DNA of 64,000 nucleotides from Bradysia coprophila. Taxonomy: Eukaryota; Arthropoda; Insecta; Diptera; Sciaridae. Each line of letters starts with the position of its first letter. Positions within the stretch are counted from its first letter, which is position 1. The position numbers were made by a program, and so were the translations under genes. Below are positions 1 to 11,086 of the stretch, one piece after another. The stretch covers positions 2,017,006 through 2,081,005 of the forward strand of contig NW_023503376.1 of assembly GCF_014529535.1 (NCBI RefSeq), read 5' to 3'. The notes under the pieces are model-generated. The model saw only the letters and a list, made by a program, of their open reading frames with translations. It made no database searches and had not been told where the DNA came from.

Positions 1-484
1 TTCAAATGTGGCCGACCTACAAGCAAAAACTACTTGCCGCCCTGTGCCTGTTCCACACCAAGGGGTCTAACTCACGAGTCGGTCATCCGATTTCCATAAA
101 CTTTTTTTTTGTCGATCGGTATTGTAAATACCTTTCATTTGACGTATCAGTTACAAGTTTAACGTTTAAATGTCCGGAGATATCTTCGAAAAACCGTAAA
201 GCACTTATTGGGCCACAGCTCGGGAGGGGTCGATCCAAAATCACTCATCTTCGAACTTAGCCTGTCTTTTGACATTACCAAACGGGAAAAAAAGAATTTT
301 CAAAATCGGATGCGTTTTACTCAAGTTATCGTGCAGACAGACAGACGGACAGACGGACTTTTTTTTCGCGGATTTGGCATCTCTAGACAACCACAATAGG
401 TTTCCCCTTACTCAGGGAGTCCAATTCGACGTGTTACAAACGTATGCGTAAACCTATAAGACCCCAGTACTTCGTACGGGTCTA
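1..484. mobile_element. Right part of a TIR DNA element (copy 1)
   Basis: Almost the same sequence recurs in direct orientation at about 11643-12128, from a conserved block through a GACAGACAGACGGACAGACGG-like stretch to the end ACTTCGTACGGGTC. The second copy has the matching inverted end CCCGTACGAAGT near 11087, so this is the right part of a TIR-bounded DNA element cut by the window edge. Short open frames in it are translated repeat and not genes. No transposase is seen, so it is probably non-autonomous. Confidence 0.65.
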
Positions 485-749
485 AAAACGGATTTTTAAC
501 GAACGGATGCTGGTAACTTCTGTTAATTTATTGATCGTTCTATCAATTCTATCAAATTTTGGCAAAAGAAATTCATTTGAATTCAATGAAAATGTTAGCT
601 GAGTTAATAGAGCAAGATCTATTTTAGACAAATTTTGGTCATTTTTATTGAAACTTAGTGAAACCCTGGAAAAAATTTCACTTATTTATGAGAACAGCCT
701 AACGAACTCCTCAAAATTGGTGAAATTCTAGTGAAATTTAGCTAAACGC

Positions 750-900
750 CATATAGGGTAAACGTACCAATTCTCGGACAAGGATCAGTCCTTGGGAACC
801 TATTGTTCTTTCATTATTTTTTTTTGTTTTTGAATAATGAGGGAGCAATATGTGTCAGACGACTCATTATAGTCCGAGGATTGGTACGCTTACCCTATAT
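750..900. repeat. Short inverted repeat (MITE-like)
   Basis: A left arm beginning TATAGGGTAAACGTACCAAT is matched in inverse by ATTGGTACGCTTACCCTATA near 878-898. The arms enclose about 100 bp of AT-rich DNA. The structure fits a small foldback or MITE. No coding capacity. Confidence 0.55.
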
Positions 901-1098
901 ACCCTGTATGGTTTGTTGTTGTTTTTATGACCAGGGTTTACCTTTGGTCAATTTTTGTAATCTAAATCTTACTGAACTTAACACTTAATGGATTTTTTCA
1001 ATAAAACTATCAAAACTTCACGAAATTGAAACTGGTGAAACTTAGAGAAACAATTTCACTGAACTACGCTCTGCTATAAAAGTCGAATTTTTCAAGTG

Positions 1099-1429
1099 CA
1101 CGGAAAAAACGGAAAATGTCAATGTACGTCTGATTCGATCACGATTTACGTGTGAGTCGCAAATACTACATCTCCTACGTAGTATGTACATCGAAGTCGT
1201 GAAATTTTACATCTAAATCGTACAATAAACGGCTGAGTGAACCATTGGTTTTGTACATTGTAGTTGAGTGAGGACAAAACCAATGGTTCACTCAGCCGTT
1301 TATTGTACGATGCAGACGTAGAATTTTACGACTTCGATGTACATACTACGTACGAGACGTAGCATTTGCGACCCACACGTAAAACGTGATCGACTCAAAC
1401 GTACATCGACATTTTGTGTTTTTTCCGTG
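1099..1429. repeat. 331-bp foldback element
   Basis: The two halves are near-complementary over almost the whole length. The outer ends read CACGGAAAAAAC and GTTTTTTCCGTG, and the centre carries AACCAATGGTTCACTCAGCC in one arm and its complement in the other. The loop is short. This is a MITE-like foldback that could form a long hairpin if transcribed. Confidence 0.7.
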
Positions 1430-1836
1430 TGGACAAAGAAGGTAGGAGAACTCGGATATCCTTTTTGAATACCCCTTTTTCATCAAATGAATTTCACGGA
1501 ATTTTTAAATTTTTCTAGACCCCCACCCTTATTCCTTAAAATCGTTGTTAAATCCATCTCGTGCACGTAATCACAGCTTAAGTAAGATCGTTTCATTAAA
1601 AACACGGAGACTTAGTAGTACAAAGCCAAAAAAAAAAATTCGTCTGATCCCAACGGAAATCGAAAAGACAACTCGAAATTTTTACAGAATGGAAAACGTC
1701 AGAAATGAAAAGGTTTCTATGAATGTGTAATATTTTCACCTGAATTATTTTTGTCTACATGAAGATCTACATGAAATTGTCTAATAAAGAATAGAACTCC
1801 CTTCACATCATGACAAATGAACAACTTTTTTGCATC

Positions 1837-1966
1837 TACAGTGAACGACATCTCAAATGTCTCACTGTCATTTTTTTCAGAGAATGTCATTGTGAATTTG
1901 CGCAATGACACAATAAAATTCTCAGAAAAATTTGACAGTGAGACATTTGAGATGTCGTTCACTGTA
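1837..1966. repeat. Inverted repeat with TACAGTGAACGACATCTC arms
   Basis: The left arm starts TACAGTGAACGACATCTC and continues through AAATGTCTCACTGTCA. The right arm is its inverse, ending GAGATGTCGTTCACTGTA. The spacer is about 40 bp. Probably a small MITE or remnant. Confidence 0.6.
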
Positions 1967-2492
1967 AATCGAGGCTTTTTTTAGTCTGAAAAAATTTATT
2001 TAAAAAAAAAGTTTTGAGATCAAGTTGATATAGCATATAATGATAGCCCAGTAAATTTCGGTGTTGACTCCTTGAATTTACACTCGATTCACCCGTGACC
2101 AATTGTTACACATCTTGTATGTAGCATGTGACACACAAAATTATTAATTATTCAATTTCGTGTGGAAAGGCTGAGTAATAGCACAGCGTCTTGAATGAAT
2201 TGTTTGAACAATTTTTTTTTTCTTTTTCACGACGAAGTACCTATACAACTTTAATAAACTTTTTTTTTCGAAAAACTATTGACTTTTCATTTGGTTTTCA
2301 ATTAATAATTTTAAGTAAACGAAAAAGTGTGTTCTGCTCATGCTTTACATTTTCGAATAATTGAAAACGGTTTCGAAAGAGTTCAATGCATGTATAGTGA
2401 ACGAACCTTTTTGTAGTTAATTGATAGGCGCGATATTAGGGCAAAATATGAAAATGTAAATTTTATTTCGAATTCTTGCGCAAGAAACTTAC

Positions 2493-3423
2493 CTGAAAAC
2501 ATCGATGTTCCCGCTTTCGGTCCTCCAGTCTTCCAGCCATTTTAAGATTTTCATTTTTTGCCGTCGAATCCGGTCGTGTACATTCTTTGTCACCAAAAAA
2601 GTCATTATTATTGTTAACGATAAAAATATCCGTGCGGTTCTGTCGCAGCATGTCTGTGTTTTTCTCGAAATGCGAAAACAAATCCAAATTTCTTGAACTA
2701 AATGGACTGTAAACCGACGGATCACTTTCATAATTTTTCACAAACTCTTTCACATCACTATTCTCACTCCGTCGACAGTGTTTGTTGTTCGACGGACGAT
2801 CATTATCACCGTCAGCTTTGCGTTTCGGATACGATTTTCCGTCACTTAAACTATTGTCCGATTCGGCCGTTTCCTTTTCACACATACTAGCTGGTGACCA
2901 GATTAGGGCGCTAGGTAGATTCCGTGACGATGTGGTACTGATCGATGGTTTCGTTGACAAATTTAAAGGAACATCGTCATCTATGCAAACAAACAACGAC
3001 CGGTTATGTTACAAATCTATCAAAATCCAAAATCAATTTTTACCAATTTGATCGTCTCTTTCCGGAGTTAATGTGTAGTCTCTAGTTGGTGGTGACTTTG
3101 GAGGAGACTGTGATGCCCCATGTGAATATGGAAGAAAAAGAGGAGGCCAAAATAACGGATTCGAATAGAGCAAGGGATTGTACAGAATTGAGATATCTGA
3201 AAAATGGGTTCATTGTTATATACACAGTCAGTGGATGAATGGGCGCGATATTTCGGGATGGGTGACACAAACCTCTTGTATTCCATTTGTGGGCGAATGT
3301 AGCGGCAAACTGGGATTTTTCCATCAGTGGTAATGTGTTCTTTTCGAGTGATAAGTGGCCCATGATTGGATATTTTTGACTTTGTATGACTGGTGGTGAG
3401 GGTGGAGGAGATAGATGGGCCAT
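2493..3423 (-). CDS. Probable transcriptional regulator, 5' exons (partial)
   Basis: Two phased exons on the minus strand: 3423-3273 (starting MAHLSPPPSPPV) and 2980-2493 (with PLNLSTK, then a basic KRK stretch and acidic/Ser-rich sequence). Exon 1 ends in phase 1 at a weaker GTTTGT donor. Exon 2 starts after a GTTTGCATAG acceptor and ends at a strong CAG|GTAAGT donor. A further short intron (about 3472-3424) precedes the ATG, with a GTAAGA donor and a TTTTTTCAG acceptor. PLNLS is the type of motif that recruits the CtBP corepressor in insect repressors such as Hairless. No DNA-binding domain is visible; it would be encoded to the left of the window. The family is not identified; a bZIP (giant/NFIL3-like) or zinc-finger repressor is possible. 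The intron to the left holds the foldback elements at 0.7-2.0 kb. Confidence 0.55.
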
Positions 3424-4344
3424 CTGAAAAAAGGTACAGGTAAATTAAAAGTAAACTCTCGACGAGTCTTACAAGTTCCGCCTGCACCGTTACACACTCA
3501 CTGAATTAACTAAATGTTAATTCATATTTTAGTAGCTATTATACTGGTTGCTGGTCGGTTATATGGTTCTAGTATTCAAATTGTTGACAACATTACCCCG
3601 ATCCAAAAATAAACAGAAATAATTTTGTGGAATTTTTTCAATTTTTTTTTTAAATAATTCCTCCCACGAATACCCGAGAATTTGTAGCTAATTCCATTTA
3701 ATTATTAATTTCATAATCGCTTGAATAACCCTTTATCGATAAAAGTAAATTTCTGAATAATTTATGCCATGTTGATGAAATAAATCCTATTCAAATCAGA
3801 ACTTCAATTTACCCATATAATTAGTAGGTAGTTGCATAGGTAGCAGTTGGCTTTTTTTTTTCTTCGTTAAGTTGGAAGCGTGTAATTAAACTAATTTGAC
3901 AACAACTGTAATAAGTTCTTCGGGTATACTATTGTACGTTTAGGCATCAATAATTGCTGCTAATGGCTTTCACTACGCATTGTATAATTAATTAGTTATT
4001 ATGTGGAGTACGTAAAGTTTCGATAACATTCAATCCACCGAGTCTCTTTTATAACAAATAAGTTTTAATGAGACGAAAAAAGGGTTTGATGTCTATTTAT
4101 AAACTTTGAGTGGATTAAGTTCATTAAGCTTTCTGTTGAATATTGTGATTTACGTACACATATATCTTCATGTAACATCGATATGCATCGGCATATCTCT
4201 CTATTATTGTTATCAGTTAGTTCTTTAGTTGACACTGTTCAATAAACATCTTATTGAGATCACCACTGGTTTTACATATTTTAACAGGTTATGGGCCCAG
4301 TTTCTTGTTTCTTGTCTGAAACAATGGAAGTGGGAAATTGTTTC

Positions 4345-4440
4345 GTGTCAATCAAGGAACCGACCAGTTATCAATTAGCATTGCAATCCGAAGACAGTCA
4401 AAAATGGATCGATGCGATGGATGATGAGTTTAACACTTTC
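4345..4440 (+). pseudogene. Ty1/copia reverse-transcriptase remnant
   Basis: One frame reads VSIKEPTSYQLALQ followed by KWIDAMDDEFNTF. This resembles the entry to the copia-type reverse transcriptase domain, where EPxSYxEAxxxxxxxxWxxAMxxE is typical. The frame runs into unrelated sequence and a stop shortly after. No LTRs, integrase or RNase H are seen nearby, so this is a short decayed fragment. Confidence 0.55.
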
Positions 4441-4907
4441 GCAGGAGATTTTTCTTTCGAGAATTAAACTCACTCTAAATTCCAGTGTTAATCGGGTTTT
4501 TGTTATGGCTAAGTCTTTTGTGGGCACGAGGTCAACTAGCTGTAAATGCACCCTGTTAGATGTACCAGCAAAAATAGATTAGATCTTCGAACTAGATCTC
4601 GGAACAGATTGTTCTGACCTGAACTGAATCTGAAAGAATGCGATCTGAAATTTGCAGATTCAGATCAGATCACTTTTGAACTAAATCTGAGTGTGAAAAT
4701 TTTTGATCGATTTTTTTTGGATCCAGTTCTGATCGGATCGGATCTAAGATTTTTTTAAATGAAAATTTCAGATTAATAGGAAGCTAATCTGATTTGAAAT
4801 AAATTGAAAAAATTCAAACTTTCAGTTTAATCTTAAAATAAACCAGATTGAACTGATCTGTTTCGGGCCCTATGTCGACCTAATTATAGCTATTTTCATA
4901 ATAAGGT

Positions 4908-5004
4908 AGTAAATGGGATTGTTTTGCGCACTAGATGTGAGATTGCCGATACGAGCGAAGCGAGTTCGGCAACACATCGTGTGCGCAAAACAATCCCATT
5001 TACT
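4908..5004. repeat. Palindrome with GTAAATGGGATTGTTTTGCG arms
   Basis: The left arm AGTAAATGGGATTGTTTTGC is repeated inverted as GCAAAACAATCCCATTTACT. The centre is CGAGCGAAGCGAG-like. The structure is about 97 bp with arms of about 35 bp, and fits a very small foldback MITE. Confidence 0.65.
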
Positions 5005-5154
5005 AATGTGTTAGGAACAAGGTTTTATCTCCTGTAATGTCATAATCACCATAAAAAACAAATTTAAAAAATCAAACTGAAACATAAACACGCCGTCACT
5101 CATTCATATTCCCCACAAATAAAACACACATCTAGTATACTGTCAAGAATTTGT

Positions 5155-5268
5155 CAATTTTCAGTGAATAAATGAGAAATTATCGAAGTTTTCCGTGAAT
5201 AAATGTGAAATTATCGAAGTCAGCCGTGCGCAAATGAGAAATTATCGAAATTTTCAGTTAATAAACGT
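5155..5268. repeat. Tandem repeat, about 34-bp unit
   Basis: About three and a half copies of a unit around GTGAATAAATGAGAAATTAT followed by CGAAGTTTTC. Copies differ at several positions. Non-coding minisatellite. Confidence 0.6.
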
Positions 5269-5616
5269 ACGTTCTGTGAATGACGTGTTTAAATCTAGCC
5301 CATTTTGATTCTAAAAGTGACACTCAAATTGTGAATATCATGACATTACAAGAGATAAAATATGTTATAGCTACTAAGTCTAAAACTGATCGGAACGCAT
5401 TTTTTTTTTGTAAAGGGATCAACCATTTTCGATCTTTGGTAAAGGTTAGAGTCTCTGTAATCACGTAATTAACCCCTTTAATTTGCTGTAATTTGTATGA
5501 AGATGAATGATATTTTGACCATTCAAACCCTGGGTTCAAAGACCAATCAAAGAAACTTATGTTCAAAAAGCTCGCTTCATACACTTTTTTTGAAGGTTTT
5601 GACCGAGACATCATTC

Positions 5617-5761
5617 AACCTGTTACAGACGGCTGTCATCTGTTATCAACAACGACAGTAATAATAAACGACAAGCTCTGACTAAAGAGGTCTTATATAG
5701 CAAAAAGCATGTTCAAAACAAATGAAGTAACTGTTAGTATGCTTGCCGTCTGTGTCAGGTT
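5617..5761. mobile_element. MITE, AACCTGTTACAGACGGC family
   Basis: A 145-bp element whose ends AACCTGTTACAGACGGC and GCCGTCTGTGTCAGGTT are inverted repeats. The inside carries TATAGCAAAAAGCATG and AAATGAAGTAA, found in all other copies in the window. Related full or partial copies lie near 7268-7370, 10610-10806, 18846-18960, 20570-20775, 24240-24345, 24650-24860, 30672-30775, 33410-33570 and 35080-35250, in both orientations. No coding capacity. Confidence 0.7.
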
Positions 5762-5783
5762 AAGTGATTTTTTTTACCATGAA

Positions 5784-6228
5784 GCAGAGTTGGATCGGTT
5801 ATCCGAAAAACCGAAAATTTCGGTTCGGATTAAACCGAACCGAGAATTTCGGTTCGGATTGAACCGAACCGAAAACTTTGGTTTTGTCGAAAAACAATAT
5901 GAAATGAAGGCAGACTCGTCAAAATTGATTGATTTCATTATGCACTAACCAAAAAGAAGTAAATGGAGCAATTGCATGATACTTTTATTGAGAATTGAAA
6001 ATCTCATAAGTTCTTGTCAAATTCGTTTTCTCATAAAAATCGCATGCAATTGCTCCATTTACTTCTTTTTGTTTTGTTCATAATGAAATCAATCAATTTT
6101 GACAAGTCTGCCTTCATTTCATATTGTTTTACGACAAAACCAAAGTATTTCAATCCGAACCGAAATTCTCGGTTCGGTTCTATCCGAACCGAAATTTTCG
6201 GTTTTTCGGATAACCGATCCAACTCTGC
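5784..6228. mobile_element. 445-bp foldback element rich in GGTTCGG motifs
   Basis: The ends GCAGAGTTGGATCGGTTATC and GATAACCGATCCAACTCTGC are perfect inverted repeats, and the arms stay similar for about 180 bp. CATGAA flanks both sides, a candidate target-site duplication. The arms contain tandem AACCGAACCGA-type motifs, so their translations look repetitive but are not genes. Confidence 0.7.
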
Positions 6229-6393
6229 CATGAAGTCATGTTGGCTCACTTTTGTGCAAATGCACAAAATGAAGAAGCTTCATCGTAAAAAATAGATTCG
6301 AAGAGTGTCTTGGCCAAAATAATGTGACTAAGTTCTATGGGCAATTATTCCTTGGCTTAATAAATTTTCCTTGAAATGGTAAATAATGATACG

Positions 6394-6472
6394 TTTCGTA
6401 CCTAGGACCAAAAGTCTTTTTTAGCGTGAGAGAGCTACATACGCTAAAAAAGACTCTTAGTCCGTGGTACGA
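6394..6472. repeat. Small inverted repeat
   Basis: TTTCGTACCTAGGACCAAAA and AAAAAGACTCTTAGTCCGTG are imperfect inverted copies around an AGAGAGCT centre. No coding capacity. Probably a short MITE. Confidence 0.45.
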
Positions 6473-7479
6473 ATAGTTTCATACTGGACGGAGAAAAAGT
6501 GTGACGAAGTCGAAGAGTTATGTGTTTGTGTGAAGTTTGTTTATCCGAGGTGAAGCCGAGGTCAATAATACCACTACTCATACGAAAACATGACTTTTCA
6601 ATTTTTTATCCACACACAGCTTTCAAACACGTACTACCAAACAAAGACGAAGAAAAACTTTACAGCCCTAGGGTTGTAAAATATGAAAATCTATCTTTCA
6701 GTACGGTGTGATATGTGTCAACAATCTCTATAAAAGATTACTAATTAAATGTACTTCAGCATAATTAACAATATCCGTGGTGATCAATCACACGTGCTAT
6801 ACCCATTAAGGTACAGCGAATCATTTTAATACATCGTAATGGAATATCTTTCTTCATGAATGATTAATAATGACCTAGTTCAAAATCGAGATCAATTAAA
6901 CAAAGTTGGACAGTCAATCGGAACTGTCGACTTTAATTGTTGGTGGAATTATAGATGTAGACGAAATTAATTAGTTAATTGTTTCCTTATCACTTAATTT
7001 ATATCTTTTGGGAAAGCGGTGGAAGGGAATGAGGTCCTCTTTTTAGTGTTATTGTTGGGTAAAGGATTTTAATGTGATTTTGTTGATTTGTGTGGTGAAA
7101 TTGGTGAAATTTTTATCCGATTGAATTATACAATCTTAGTGAAATGAAAGATTTTTGGGGTACTAATTGTCTCCAATAACATTATTTTTTAACGTAGGAA
7201 TTGCATCATTTTTTGTATATATTTCTGGTCGAAGGTAAATGTTTCGAATGTTAACAATAATTTCATTTCATCATTTGTTATCAATAGCGACCATAGGAAT
7301 AAACGACGAACTCCGGTTAATAACATTTTATATAGCAAAAAGTATGGTGAAACAAATGAAGTAAAAGATTCTTTCGTATATAATATTAGGTCGGTACTTT
7401 GAACAAATGAAGGAATAGATTACGTCGCAATATTTTCTCTGAATTATAAATTTTGAAATTTTAAAAGTCCAACAAGTTA

Positions 7480-7976
7480 TTAGGACGATGAGAACTGATA
7501 AATCCATGAACCGACGGTTATTCCGATTATAATTGTCGAGTTTAAAAGTTGTTTAATTGTTAAACTTCTTGAACTTACTTTATCGGCAAAATAATCCAAA
7601 TCCGTCACTTTCGTCGCACAATTGTAATTGAAACCTTCGAATACTTCGTTGACCAAATATTTTTTCGCTTTCATAGAATTCACTTTTTAAACTTAACCAG
7701 GTAAAATAAAAAAATCAAAAAATTATTTGAAAATCAAAACTGCCGATTGAAAACAAAATTCTTCTTTTTTTCCTTCATAAAATACAACAGAGAATAAAAC
7801 ACGCCCGTGTGATTCGGTGCCTCGCACCTGACTGAATTCGGTGAATCGTTGAAGATAGAATGAAAGGTAATACGTATATGATATATACCTGGTTGAACAT
7901 TATACCGCTTGAGTGTTTTTATATTTCTCGATGTTTTAAAGAACATGCGGGCTTCAACCAATACACATTCAGCCAT
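7480..7976 (-). CDS. Possible small protein, three exons (unknown)
   Basis: Three phased minus-strand exons can be built: 7976-7889 (starting MAECVLVEARMFFKTSR), 7682-7579 (NSMKAKKYLVNEVFEGF onward to YFADK) and 7494-7480 (FSSS and stop). The donors are GTATAT and GTAAGT, the acceptors end AAAAAG and TTTATCAG, and phases agree at both junctions. The predicted product is about 68 residues without an obvious signal peptide or membrane segment. I do not recognise it. Agreement of phase at two junctions is mild support; the exons could also belong to a longer gene. Confidence 0.3.
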
Positions 7977-7989
7977 CTCTCTATGTATA

Positions 7990-10900
7990 CCTTTTTCATA
8001 GTTGCTGTTTTAATTTAGGCGTCACATCAATGTGTTTTTGATTTCAAAAAAAGAACAGAGAACAAAAAATTAATCCATTTTTATTAATTACGAATTCTTT
8101 GTTCGAGAAATGGTTATTATGGGTCAGCTGGTACAAAAAAAAAATTAAATAAAATCTGTAACGGAAAATTGGAAATATTGAATATTGAATGAGAAAAAGG
8201 CGGCAGTTTGTGAATATATATTTATCCGGAAGCAATGATACCACTTGCGGTGATGGAACATTAAGATGTCTGTGCTACGATTTAAAGCAGAAGAACATTG
8301 CAGTAACACACATTTGTTTCAATTCATTGATGCTTCACTAAATCGATTGTTCGTAGATTCATGCGATGATTAGTACGTATGAATCTAGTACATTAAATAC
8401 ATAAGCGTTCGGGTAGAGTAGCCTCACAGTGCGATTCGCAGAAAATTTGTGACACCTTTTTAAGCATAACATCTGTATCAACTTCGATAAGAATACAAAT
8501 ATTTGCTTCTGTCTTAAAGAATACATTTTTTTAATCGACAGACCGCACATGTTTTAAAATGACCTGATTTTCGGAGGTACTGTTCTTCCCCGCTAATGGG
8601 CTAGTATAAAATACGAATAAAATGTAAATTATGTGCAGTTTATTTGCGATTGATGTAGTCATTTTGTGAAAATGTCGAGATTTATTTCGAACGATTACAC
8701 ATAGGAAGTTGACAGTACAAACGTCAACAACAAAATAATTTCGTAATAATTTGCTGAAATCAACAATTGTGCTGCGTTTCTCATCGTAATCTGATTAGTA
8801 ACATCCTTTGAACAATGGAAAAGGCAGCATACTTGTCGATATTAGTCACGTAAAATTGTTAGTGTGTTTTCAGCAGGATGAACTATTCCCGAACCCGACC
8901 AGGACACCATTACCATCCACATCATCGGCGTTTCGTATAAATAAAACAAATGTTTGATCTATTATGCCCAGCCGACTTCACACGCAGTGTCGTCGGCACG
9001 AGATACAAGAAATTATTGGAAGTAGAGTATTACTGCAGTTACATATAACGCTGTGAAAGAGACCCAATCCAAATTTTACTATTGTTCTTCTGTCAAGTTT
9101 GACAGTACAACAAAAGAAATTTTTTAAATTAGGTGTCATTCGGGTCGCTATGTGTAGTGTAGCGTAGCTAGAGTTAGCCTTGATTTCCACTTACTCCGTT
9201 TACGCTCCGTATGGTCTTAGTATACTTTTTAAACAATTAAAAAGAGGCGTGGTTTAGCTAAACGGAGGCAAAATGGTGTAAGTAGAACTCTAGCATTACT
9301 GCGTCTACACTGTTCTGATGCAATCCAAAGGCTACCTTTTGTATCGACTCAATTCACTGCGATATAGAAAACCTACTGTAGAGGCGCTACAATTTTTTTA
9401 GCACTTTGTTCTTTGTGATAACTTCTATCTGGTAAAATATCCATGAAATGTCATTACTGTTTCACAAAAAATAGAGCACGGACATCAGTGATATTATGAC
9501 GAAATGTACTAGAATTATACAAAAGTCTATTACATTTGGGCTTAATTTTCACATTGCATTTACCTCCTACTCCGTTACTCTTTTTATTGAGCCTAGTAGC
9601 GAGCGAAGCGAACAAATGACCGAAAATGTATGAATTTTCTGTACGTTTTTCGCTTCAACGTACTAGAACAGCGAACATTTTTTGAAAACGCTTCGATCAG
9701 CTTTAATAGGTTGTTGAAATGATATAATTTGCCTGAAGAATATAAAATTTGTTGCAACTGGCAATTACGTAATGAGGCTCAAGTAGGAGGTACTTATATC
9801 ATTCATGATGGGCTAAATCAATGTACGTACACCATATAAGATAAGAATGTCTGTGTCATTGGGAAATGATCATTATCCAATTGAATATTCATGATCATTA
9901 AAAATGTAACCAAAACACCTTAAACCAATTGCTACAACAAACAATCAGATTTTATTACCTCTCTAAATGCCTTAATGGTCTCTTCCGAAAAACAATAAAA
10001 CTAAATCTTTGTTTCAGTTTCCGATTTGAGGACCAGACCGGAAACGAACATATAAAATGCTTTCGTTTAACAGAAAAATGCAAATTTCACACCAGCAATA
10101 TTCTCACTCATCTTTACGGTATATAATGAAAACGCAGAAACGTTTTTACACTACCACATGCAACAACTCGACGAACGAACGAACGCTTTACATAATATTT
10201 GATTTTACCTTTTGCTATTTGATTTATATCACGTTGAACACATACAATGCCGGTATGTATTAGATTTTCTAACATTTTACTTGCTCAAGAAACACCTACT
10301 TTATTTTGGTAGAGGGAACGATGGGCGGTTACCTTTTCAAATATGAATGAGCATTTACAGTAATACTCCTTTATATTCGGTGTGTGTGGAGGGTAAGTGA
10401 AGCCACAATAATTTGCTTATTTTGTTTAACAACATAAATGGGTGACTGTTAATGACAAACACTGCAGATTGGAAATTAAATTTTATTCTGAAAAAAAAAA
10501 ATCAAAATTGTTCAGTTCGGGTATATTGACAATATGGACTACTACCATGTCTAATGAATGGATTTTTCTAAATAATACAAATAACGATAAACGACCCGTT
10601 CAAGTTTTTAACATGTCACAGACGGCAAGCATATTGACAGTTTTATTATCTCATCTATTACTTCATTTGATCAGAGATTGTCAGAGATTGATATCAGAAA
10701 TCTTTTACTTAATTTGTTTCGAACATGCTTTTTGCTATAATAAGACCTCATTAGTCAGACCTTGTCGTTTATTGTTGCTGTGGTTGTCGATAACAGATGA
10801 CAGGACAAACTCGATCTGTTTTTAGTGTTTTTGTTATGGATCTTCTAAGTGAGTAATATATTGTATCCCTTGTGACTTGACCTCGGACTTGACTAAAAAA

Positions 10901-11080
10901 ACATAGCTAACGCCGACCCGTACGAAACACCTATTCGTATCAAAAGCCTTTAATGTGAAACTCTTCATTTCTCTTACTTCATTTTCTTCTCTGCTGAAAA
11001 ACTATTCTTTCTTTTAAATCACTTACATTATCCACTCTTTGCCTTGTTAGCATATACAAATAAATTGCCGGAGGCAATAT
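7990..11080. other. Gene-poor spacer with MITE copies
   Basis: No supported gene. Contains a small inverted repeat near 9189-9288 (arms ACTTACTCCGTTT-like), a region near 9558-9793 whose ends share TACCTCCTACT in inverse orientation, and a member of the AACCTGTTACAGACGGC MITE family (10610-10806). The remainder is AT-rich unique-looking DNA. Confidence 0.5.
10610..10806. mobile_element. MITE, AACCTGTTACAGACGGC family (near full-length)
   Basis: Begins AACATGTCACAGACGGCAAG and ends in GATAACAGATGACAGG. It includes the shared internal motifs CTTTTACTTAATTTGTTTC and GCTTTTTGCTATAATAAGAC, in the opposite orientation to the copy at 5617. A 127-residue open frame overlapping it is repeat-derived. 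Confidence 0.6.
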
Positions 11081-11086
11081 AGACAG

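Larger units (their letters stand above)
3490..7470. other. Gene-poor, repeat-rich stretch
   Basis: No gene is supported here. The stretch holds a copia-type remnant (about 4345-4440), a palindrome (4908-5004), a short tandem repeat (5155-5268), a MITE (5617-5761), a GGTTCGG-rich foldback (5784-6228) and a smaller inverted repeat (6394-6472). The rest is AT-rich sequence with no recognisable feature. Confidence 0.6.

Noticed and set aside
5709-6295. Frames with NREFRFGLNRTENFGF as a repeat protein
   Set aside because: They appear on both arms and both strands of the foldback element with GGTTCGG motifs.
10442-10825. 127-codon open frame on the plus strand
   Set aside because: Most of it overlaps a MITE of the AACCTGTTACAGACGGC family; the frame is not kept in other copies.
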